DNA of 64,000 nt, from positions 3,191,501 to 3,255,500 of the forward strand of contig NZ_CP096971.1 in the NCBI RefSeq assembly GCF_024758705.1, in the 5' to 3' direction. Within the stretch, counting starts at the first letter, position 1; every line of letters begins with the position of its first letter. Under the pieces are notes generated by a model that was given only the letters and a program-made list of their open reading frames with translations, made no database searches and had not been told where the DNA came from. This DNA comes from Sphingomonas sp. SUN019. Lineage in GTDB: Bacteria > Pseudomonadota > Alphaproteobacteria > Sphingomonadales > Sphingomonadaceae. Position numbers and translations under genes: made by a program. Below are positions 58,378 to 64,000 of the stretch, in pieces.

Positions 58378-58433
58378 CTGGAACTCCGCGCCGGTAAAGG
58401 TGCCGCGCGCTGACGTGATTCTGGAGAGCCCGT

Positions 58434-59687
58434 ATGCCCGACGCCTATATCATCGACGCCTGCCGCACGCCGCGTGGCATCGGCAAGCAGGGCAAGGGGG
58501 CGCTGGCCGACATGCATCCGCAGCATCTGGCCGCGACCGTGCTGAAGGCGATCAAGGAACGCAACAACCTGAATACTGCGGAGGTGGACGACATCATCTG
58601 GTCGACCAGCACGCAACGCGGCAAGCAGGGCGGCGACATGGGCCGGATGGCCGCGCTCGACGCCGGATATGACGTGAAGGCCAGCGGCACGACGCTCGAC
58701 CGCTTCTGCGGCGGCGGGATCACCGCGGTGAATTTTGCAGCAGCGCAGATCATGTCGGGGATGGAAGACCTGGTCATCGCCGGCGGGACCGAGATGATGA
58801 GCCTGACCGCCGCGATGAGCGCGGAGGATCAGGCTGCGGGCAAGGCGCCGGGTCTGATGGGATCGGGCAACACGCGGCTGAACGAAACGCACCCGCAATC
58901 GCACCAGGGCATCTGCGGCGACGCGATCGCCAGCATGGAGGGGATCGACCGCGAGGCGCTCGACGCACTCGGCCTTGAAAGTCAGCGCCGCGCGAAGATC
59001 GCGATGGACGAGGGGCGGTTCGACAAGTCGATCGTGCCGGTAGTCGACGATGCGGGCAATGTCGTATTGGCGAAGGACGAGTTTCCCCGGCCGCAAACCA
59101 CCGCGGAGGGACTCGCCGCGCTGAAGCCGTCGTTCGCGGCGATGGCGGATATGCCCTATGACAAGAGGGGCACGACCTTCCGCAGCCAGATCAACGCGAA
59201 ATATCCCGACCTGACGATCGAGCACTTCCATCACGCGGGCAATTCGTCGGGCGTGGTCGACGGCGCGGCGGCGGTCCTGCTGGCGTCGAAGGAATATGCC
59301 GACGCGCACGGTTTGAAACCACGCGCGAAGATCGTCGCGATGGCCAACATCGGCGACGATCCCACGCTGATGCTCAACGCGCCGGTTCCGGCCGCGAAGA
59401 AGGTGCTGGCGAAGGCTGGCCTCACCAAGGACGACATCGATCTGTGGGAGATCAACGAGGCTTTCGCGGTGGTGGCGGAGAAATTCATCCGCGACCTCGA
59501 CCTCGATCGCGCCAAGGTTAACGTCAACGGCGGCTCGATCGCGCTCGGCCATCCGATCGGCGCGACCGGATCGATCCTGATCGGCACCGTGCTCGACGAA
59601 CTGGAGCGGACGGGTGGCCGCTACGGTCTCGTGACGATGTGCGCCGCGGGCGGGATGGCACCGGCGATCATCATCGAGCGCATCTGA
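58434..59687 (+). CDS. Thiolase (acetyl-CoA C-acyltransferase)
   Basis: 417-residue thiolase. The nucleophilic cysteine is Cys92 in TTLDRFCGGGITAVNFAAAQ. The later signature NVNGGSIALGHPIGATGS supplies the histidine, and VTMCAAGGMAPA the second active-site cysteine. It cleaves 3-ketoacyl-CoA in beta-oxidation-type reactions. CTGGAGAGCCC precedes the ATG. It is the first gene of the plus-strand arm opposite TetR, followed by two acyl-CoA synthetases. Confidence 0.9.
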   Translation: MPDAYIIDACRTPRGIGKQGKGALADMHPQHLAATVLKAIKERNNLNTAEVDDIIWSTSTQRGKQGGDMGRMAALDAGYDVKASGTTLDRFCGGGITAVNFAAAQIMSGMEDLVIAGGTEMMSLTAAMSAEDQAAGKAPGLMGSGNTRLNETHPQSHQGICGDAIASMEGIDREALDALGLESQRRAKIAMDEGRFDKSIVPVVDDAGNVVLAKDEFPRPQTTAEGLAALKPSFAAMADMPYDKRGTTFRSQINAKYPDLTIEHFHHAGNSSGVVDGAAAVLLASKEYADAHGLKPRAKIVAMANIGDDPTLMLNAPVPAAKKVLAKAGLTKDDIDLWEINEAFAVVAEKFIRDLDLDRAKVNVNGGSIALGHPIGATGSILIGTVLDELERTGGRYGLVTMCAAGGMAPAIIIERI

Positions 59688-59744
59688 TTATCTGACGGGA
59701 ACTGCGCGCCAGACGCGGTCCCGTCGACAAGGCGGAGAGAGAAT

Positions 59745-61307
59745 ATGCTGCACCCGGTCGCCCATGCGACCGCGACGCCCGACAAGCCCGCCTATATCAT
59801 GGCGGGCACGGGCGAGACGGTCACCTACGCCGAACTCGATGCGCGCGCGAACCAAGGCGCGCACCTGATCCGCTCGCTCGGGCTGCGGCGTGGGGACGCG
59901 ATGGCGGTGATGATGGACAACAACGCGCGCTATCTGGAATTGCTTTGGGCGGCCGAGCGGACCGGCGTGTACGTCACCTGCATCTCGTCCAAATTGCTGG
60001 TCGAGGAAGCCGAATACATCATCCGCGACGGCGACTGCCGCGTGTTTGTCGCGTCGATCGCGACGGCGCGCTGCGCTTCGGAACTCCGTCCCAAGATCGA
60101 CGATCTCAAATGCCTGATGGTAGGCGGCGTGGCCGACGGATTCGACAGCTACGAAACCGCGCGCGATGCGCAACCGGCGACGCCGATTGCGGATCCTTCG
60201 CCGGGGCAGATCATGCTGTATTCGTCGGGCACGACCGGCAAGCCAAAGGGCGTGCGCTTCGCCTTGCCCGAGGGGGCGTTGGGCGTGAACGTCTCGCCGC
60301 TCGTGATGCTGGGGCAGGGACTGTACGGCTGGACCCCCGACATGGTCTATCTCAGCCCGGCACCGTTGTACCATGCCGCGCCGCTTCGCTGGTCGATGGC
60401 GGTGCAGCAGATGGGTGGCACCGTGATCGTGATGGAACGATTCGATGCCGAGCAGGCGCTCCACTATATCGAACAATACCGCGTCACCCATGCACAGTGG
60501 GTGCCGACGCATTTCGTGCGGATGCTGAAACTGCCGGACGATGTTCGCGCGCGCTACGACATCTCGTCGTTGAAGGCGGTGTGGCACGCCGCCGCGCCCT
60601 GCCCGGTGCCGGTGAAACAGGCGATCATCGACTGGTGGGGGCCGATCGTCGGCGAATATTACGCCGGGACCGAAGGCAACGGCTTTCACGCGATCCAGTC
60701 CGCGGAATGGTTGACGCACAAGGGTTCGGTCGGGCGCAACCTGACCACCATCACGCACATTTGCGACGATGAGGGCAACGAAGTGCCGCCGCGGACCGAG
60801 GGCGCGATCTTCTTCGAATCCCCCACCGGCGAGCGGACGTTTTCGTACCACAACGATCCGGGAAAGACCGCGGATTCGACCGACTCGCACGGCTGGACGA
60901 CGCTCGGCGACGTGGGCTGGGTGGATGAGGACGGCTATCTCTGGCTGACCGACCGCAAGAGCTTCATGATCATTTCGGGCGGGGTGAATATCTATCCGGC
61001 CGAGATCGAAAGCCTGCTGGTGACGCATCCGAAGGTCGCCGACGTGGCGGTGATCGGCGCACCGCATGACGAGATGGGCGAGGAGGTCGTCGCGGTGATT
61101 CAGCCGCGCGACATGGCCGAGGCGGGCGACGCGCTGGCCGCCGAACTGACCGAATTCGCGCGCGCGCATTTGAGCCATGTGAAGACTCCCCGCCGGATCG
61201 ATTTCCGCGCCGAACTGCCGCGGCACGATACGGGGAAACTCTACAAGCGCCTGCTGCGCGACGAATATTGGGGCAAGAAACCGCTCGTCGAGGGCGCTGC
61301 AGCATGA
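59745..61307 (+). CDS. Acyl-CoA synthetase 1 (AMP-binding)
   Basis: 520-residue adenylate-forming enzyme of the ANL superfamily. The AMP-binding motif is YSSGTTGKPKGVRF. YYAGTEGNG, GDVGWVDEDGYLWLTDRKSFMI and GGVNIYPAEIE are the later core motifs, and the lysine in HDTGKLYKRLLRD is the catalytic adenylation lysine. It resembles long-chain or aromatic acyl-CoA synthetases (FadD-like); the substrate is unknown. Its stop overlaps the start of the next synthetase by four bases. Confidence 0.88.
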   Translation: MLHPVAHATATPDKPAYIMAGTGETVTYAELDARANQGAHLIRSLGLRRGDAMAVMMDNNARYLELLWAAERTGVYVTCISSKLLVEEAEYIIRDGDCRVFVASIATARCASELRPKIDDLKCLMVGGVADGFDSYETARDAQPATPIADPSPGQIMLYSSGTTGKPKGVRFALPEGALGVNVSPLVMLGQGLYGWTPDMVYLSPAPLYHAAPLRWSMAVQQMGGTVIVMERFDAEQALHYIEQYRVTHAQWVPTHFVRMLKLPDDVRARYDISSLKAVWHAAAPCPVPVKQAIIDWWGPIVGEYYAGTEGNGFHAIQSAEWLTHKGSVGRNLTTITHICDDEGNEVPPRTEGAIFFESPTGERTFSYHNDPGKTADSTDSHGWTTLGDVGWVDEDGYLWLTDRKSFMIISGGVNIYPAEIESLLVTHPKVADVAVIGAPHDEMGEEVVAVIQPRDMAEAGDALAAELTEFARAHLSHVKTPRRIDFRAELPRHDTGKLYKRLLRDEYWGKKPLVEGAAA

Positions 61308-62893
61308 GCTGGAACTTCGGCGACATGATCGAGGCGGTCGAAGCGGCGATCCCGCCCGATCGCATCGCGCTGGCGCATGGGCGTCAGACCGTCACCTGGG
61401 CGGACCTCCGCCGTCGTTCCAACAACCTCGCGCGCGCGCTGGTGACGCGCGGACTGCAACCGGGCGACCGGTTCGCTTTCTACGCCTATAATTCCGCCGA
61501 CTATCTGATCGCGCTGATGGCCTGCTGGAAGGCGCGCGCGACGCACGTCAACGTCAACTATCGCTATGTCGCCGACGAACTCGCTTACATTCTGGCCGAC
61601 AGCGATGCGACCGTGCTGGTCTATGACGGCCGCCTCCGCGAAGCCGTGGCCGCGGTGGTGGACAAGTCGCCGCTGGTGCGAACCTATGTCGAGATCGGCG
61701 GCGAGGATGCGCCCGCCTTTGCCGAACGCTTCGACGATCTGATCGAGGGCGACGGCGTGGCGCTCGGCATCGAACGCGATCCGCACGACCGGTTCTTCAT
61801 CTACACCGGTGGCACGACGGGCATGCCGAAGGGCGTCGTGTGGACCCATGCCGATATCAACGCGATCGGCCTCGCGGTCGCCGCGTCGCAGGGGTTGCCG
61901 GTGCCCGATTCGGTCGCGCAGGCCGCGCAATTCGCCGCCGCCAATCCCGATTATCCGAAAACCGTCTGCGGCCCGCCGCTGATGCACGGCACCGGCCTGC
62001 TCAGCGCATACGGCGCATTGCTCGCAGGCGGATTCGTCGCGACATTGCCCAGCACCAGTTTCCACCCCGAAGAGGCGCTGGATGCGATCCACAACTGGCA
62101 GGCGAATCGCCTGATCGTCGTCGGCGACGCCTTCGCCCGGCCTATCCTCGACGCGCTCGATGCCGAGCCCGATCGCTGGAATGTCTCGAGCGTGCGCCTG
62201 ATCGTGTCGTCCGGGGTGATGTGGACTCAAGGGGTCAAGGACGGGCTGATCCGTCATATGCCCGACGCGACGTGCCAGGATAATTTCAGCTCGTCCGAGG
62301 CGATCGGCATGGGCGCGTCGCTGACCACCCGGGACGGCACGGTGGAAACCGCGAAGTTCATCGTCTCCCCGCGCTGCCGCGTGCTCGATGACGACGACCG
62401 TGATGTCATCCCCGGATCGGGCGTGACGGGAAAAGTCGTGCTCGGTCCGCCCAACCCGGTCGAATATCACAAGGACGCGGAAAAAAGCGCGCGGACGTTC
62501 CGCATCATCGACGGCGCGCGTTACACCGTGTCGGGCGATTTCGCGCAGGTGAACGCCGACGGCACGCTAGTCCTGCTCGGGCGCGGCTCGGCGTGCATCA
62601 ATTCGGCCGGTGAGAAAATCTTCCCCGAAGAGATTGAGGAGGCACTGAAATTGTGTCCCTGCGTCGATGACGCGCTCGTCTTCGGCGTGCCCGACCCGAA
62701 ATGGGGGCAGGCGGTTGCCGCGGTGGTGCAACGCGCGGTCGGGTACGACGAGGGTCACGTCCGCGATATGCTGCGCAGCAAACTGGCGGGCTACAAGCAG
62801 CCGAAGCTGCTGGTCGCGACCGAGACGTCGCTGCGCGCGCCGAACGGCAAGGCCGATTACGCAAAGGCGAAGTCGTTGGCGGGCGTCGCATAG
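61304..62893 (+). CDS. Acyl-CoA synthetase 2 (AMP-binding)
   Basis: 529-residue ANL enzyme coupled to the preceding one (ATGA). Motifs: FIYTGGTTGMPKGVVWTHAD, FSSSEAIGMG, GDFAQVNADGTLVLLGRGSACINSAGEKIFPEEIE and the catalytic lysine in RAPNGKADYAKAKSLA. It has a different N-terminal and substrate region from synthetase 1, so the two likely act on different acids or in series. With the thiolase they suggest breakdown of an unusual fatty, terpenoid or steroid side chain under TetR control. Confidence 0.88.
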   Translation: MSWNFGDMIEAVEAAIPPDRIALAHGRQTVTWADLRRRSNNLARALVTRGLQPGDRFAFYAYNSADYLIALMACWKARATHVNVNYRYVADELAYILADSDATVLVYDGRLREAVAAVVDKSPLVRTYVEIGGEDAPAFAERFDDLIEGDGVALGIERDPHDRFFIYTGGTTGMPKGVVWTHADINAIGLAVAASQGLPVPDSVAQAAQFAAANPDYPKTVCGPPLMHGTGLLSAYGALLAGGFVATLPSTSFHPEEALDAIHNWQANRLIVVGDAFARPILDALDAEPDRWNVSSVRLIVSSGVMWTQGVKDGLIRHMPDATCQDNFSSSEAIGMGASLTTRDGTVETAKFIVSPRCRVLDDDDRDVIPGSGVTGKVVLGPPNPVEYHKDAEKSARTFRIIDGARYTVSGDFAQVNADGTLVLLGRGSACINSAGEKIFPEEIEEALKLCPCVDDALVFGVPDPKWGQAVAAVVQRAVGYDEGHVRDMLRSKLAGYKQPKLLVATETSLRAPNGKADYAKAKSLAGVA

Positions 62894-63002
62894 AAAGCTG
62901 TCATTTCGCTGACGGCGCGGTTCAGCATCGGTTCGCCACGACTCGTCGATAAGCGCCTCATCGACAGGGGTCGGCAGGTGCGCCGGCAGTGGAGTGAACG
63001 AG

Positions 63003-63884
63003 ATGAAGAAGCAGATCGTTGGAGCGTTGATGGCCGCGGTCGCATTGCTGCCGATGGCGGCGGCGGCGCAGGACCGTGGCGAACGCGGTGATCGCGGCGG
63101 TCGCGCCGAACGTTCCGAGAATCGCGAGGCGCGTCAAGCAGAGCGCGCGATGCGCGTCGAACAGCGCCAGCAGCGCCCGGAGCGGATCGAATCGCAACCT
63201 CGCGCGGATTTTCAGGCGCGTGACGCCCGCCGTGCTGCGATCGAGCAAAGCCAGGCGCAACGTCAACAGATGATCGAACAGCGCCGCGACGGTCCGGTCG
63301 GGCGTCAACGGCTCGCCGGGCAGGACCGGGGCGACGACGCTCAGCGCCAGGCGGCGCGCGAGAACAATCGTCGCTGGATGGCCTACGACGGCGACTATCG
63401 TAAACGCGTGCAGGACCGGCGCGAAGACCGTCGTGACGATCGACGCGACTGGAACAATCGCGGCAATGATCGCAACGACTGGAACAACCGCAGTCAGTTC
63501 GATCAGCGGGGCAACTGGCAGAATCAGCGCAACTGGCAGAACCAGCGCGGCTATAATCGCGACGACCGCGGCAATTGGAACCGCGGCTGGCGCAGCGATC
63601 GCCGCTACGACTGGAACAACTGGCGTCAGTCGAACCGCAACGCCTTCCGCCTGCCGCGCTATTACGCGCCTTACGGCTGGAACAGCGGTTACCGGCGCTT
63701 CGGCATCGGTTCGACGCTGAATCAGGTATTGTTCTCGCAGAATTACTGGATCAGCGATCCGTATTCGTACCGCCTGCCCGAAGCCTACGAGCCCTACCAG
63801 TGGGTGCGCTACTACAACGACGCGCTGCTGGTCGACACGTACAGCGGCGAAGTCGTCGACGTGATCGAAGGAATCTTCTGGTAA
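63003..63884 (+). CDS. RcnB-like exported protein, Arg/Asn/Trp-rich
   Basis: 293-residue protein with a signal peptide (MKKQIVGALMAAVALLPMAAA then AAQ). A charged N-terminal half (ERGDRGGRAERSENREARQA) is followed by repeats rich in Asn, Trp, Arg and Asp (DWNNRGNDRNDWNNRS, NWQNQRNWQNQRGYN). The C-terminal YQWVRYYNDALLVDTYSGEV with DVIEGIFW is the RcnB-type domain seen in a periplasmic nickel/cobalt homeostasis protein. Metal handling is possible but unproven. The ATG with GGAG eight bases upstream was chosen over a GTG nine bases earlier. Confidence 0.8.
   Translation: MKKQIVGALMAAVALLPMAAAAQDRGERGDRGGRAERSENREARQAERAMRVEQRQQRPERIESQPRADFQARDARRAAIEQSQAQRQQMIEQRRDGPVGRQRLAGQDRGDDAQRQAARENNRRWMAYDGDYRKRVQDRREDRRDDRRDWNNRGNDRNDWNNRSQFDQRGNWQNQRNWQNQRGYNRDDRGNWNRGWRSDRRYDWNNWRQSNRNAFRLPRYYAPYGWNSGYRRFGIGSTLNQVLFSQNYWISDPYSYRLPEAYEPYQWVRYYNDALLVDTYSGEVVDVIEGIFW
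63512..63547. repeat. Short tandem repeat in RcnB-like gene
   Basis: Two 18-base units, CAACTGGCAGAATCAGCG and CAACTGGCAGAACCAGCG, differing at one base, encode the NWQNQR repeats. A 6-codon unit keeps the frame. Confidence 0.75.
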
Positions 63885-63918
63885 ACGTCTTCCGCTCCGC
63901 GTTCGCGCGGAGCGGTCA

Positions 63919-63960
63919 GGAGAGAGGCGGGCGGTCCCCTAGACCCGCCCGCCTCTCTCC
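63919..63960 (+). terminator. Strong hairpin after RcnB-like gene
   Basis: A perfect 16-base stem (GGAGAGAGGCGGGCGG and its complement) with a 10-base loop lies 35 bases after the stop. It is followed by AACCTCTTG, with no real T-run, but its stability makes it a likely terminator or 3' end stabiliser. Confidence 0.7.
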
Positions 63961-64000
63961 AACCTCTTGTGTCGTCGGCCATCCCGCGCAAATGATCGCG

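Overview
The window is GC-rich, tightly packed chromosomal DNA from an alphaproteobacterium, most likely a sphingomonad (Sphingomonas or a close relative). The support is a gcrA cell-cycle regulator gene, the argD-argF-hslO order, a petABC (bc1) operon, a tonB-exbB-exbD-exbD operon, RcnB-type exported proteins, and a TonB-dependent receptor grouped with flavin-dependent halogenases and alpha-glucosidases. I see no rRNA, tRNA, CRISPR array, transposase or phage gene. The genus is inferred from gene content, not from a marker search.

Layout. 1-13.7 kb: a FosA-type enzyme, an esterase, a GcvA-like LysR regulator, parC, a GGDEF-EAL enzyme, a coupled DUF1285-Nudix-cca operon, a GNAT enzyme, folB, an exported protein and the tonB-exbB-exbD-exbD energy operon, which ends in a clear terminator. 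13.8-24 kb: a small TPR-like protein, about 0.8 kb of probably decayed DNA, an ABC-2 permease, gcrA, an orphan tadE/tadG pair, an outer-membrane barrel protein, parE coupled to an unknown SGNH/GSCFA-like protein, and an AIM24/TIGR00266 protein. 24-32.5 kb: a brnTA toxin-antitoxin pair whose toxin gene carries an in-frame amber codon, argD-argF-hslO, queC-queE, exported proteins, a Met/Asn/Asp-rich lipoprotein and lipB. 32.5-40.8 kb: two membrane proteins, a GNAT-hemF-trmL group, petABC, apt, a Gly/Tyr-rich lipoprotein and a MaoC hydratase.

40.8-55.2 kb is the most distinctive region: an alpha-glucan utilisation locus. A LacI regulator is divergent from a large TonB-dependent receptor. The receptor is followed by halogenase 1, an exported GH13 enzyme, a GH13 alpha-glucosidase, a GH97 alpha-glucosidase, halogenase 2 and an SLC45-like sugar transporter. 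Most junctions are 4-bp stop/start overlaps. The inferred flow is outer-membrane uptake of maltodextrin, periplasmic trimming, MFS import and cytoplasmic hydrolysis. Two halogenases with all hallmark residues sit inside this operon, and their substrate is not evident.

55.2-62.9 kb holds a GMC oxidoreductase, a quinone-oxidoreductase-like enzyme and a TetR regulator, divergent from a thiolase and two translationally coupled acyl-CoA synthetases. A CATAAC-4-GTTATG palindrome between the two arms is a likely TetR operator. The window ends with an RcnB-like protein and a strong hairpin.

Intergenic spaces carry at least three classes of long inverted-repeat element. One class, built on CCTCCCC/GGGGAGG, occurs as three full copies and one short copy.
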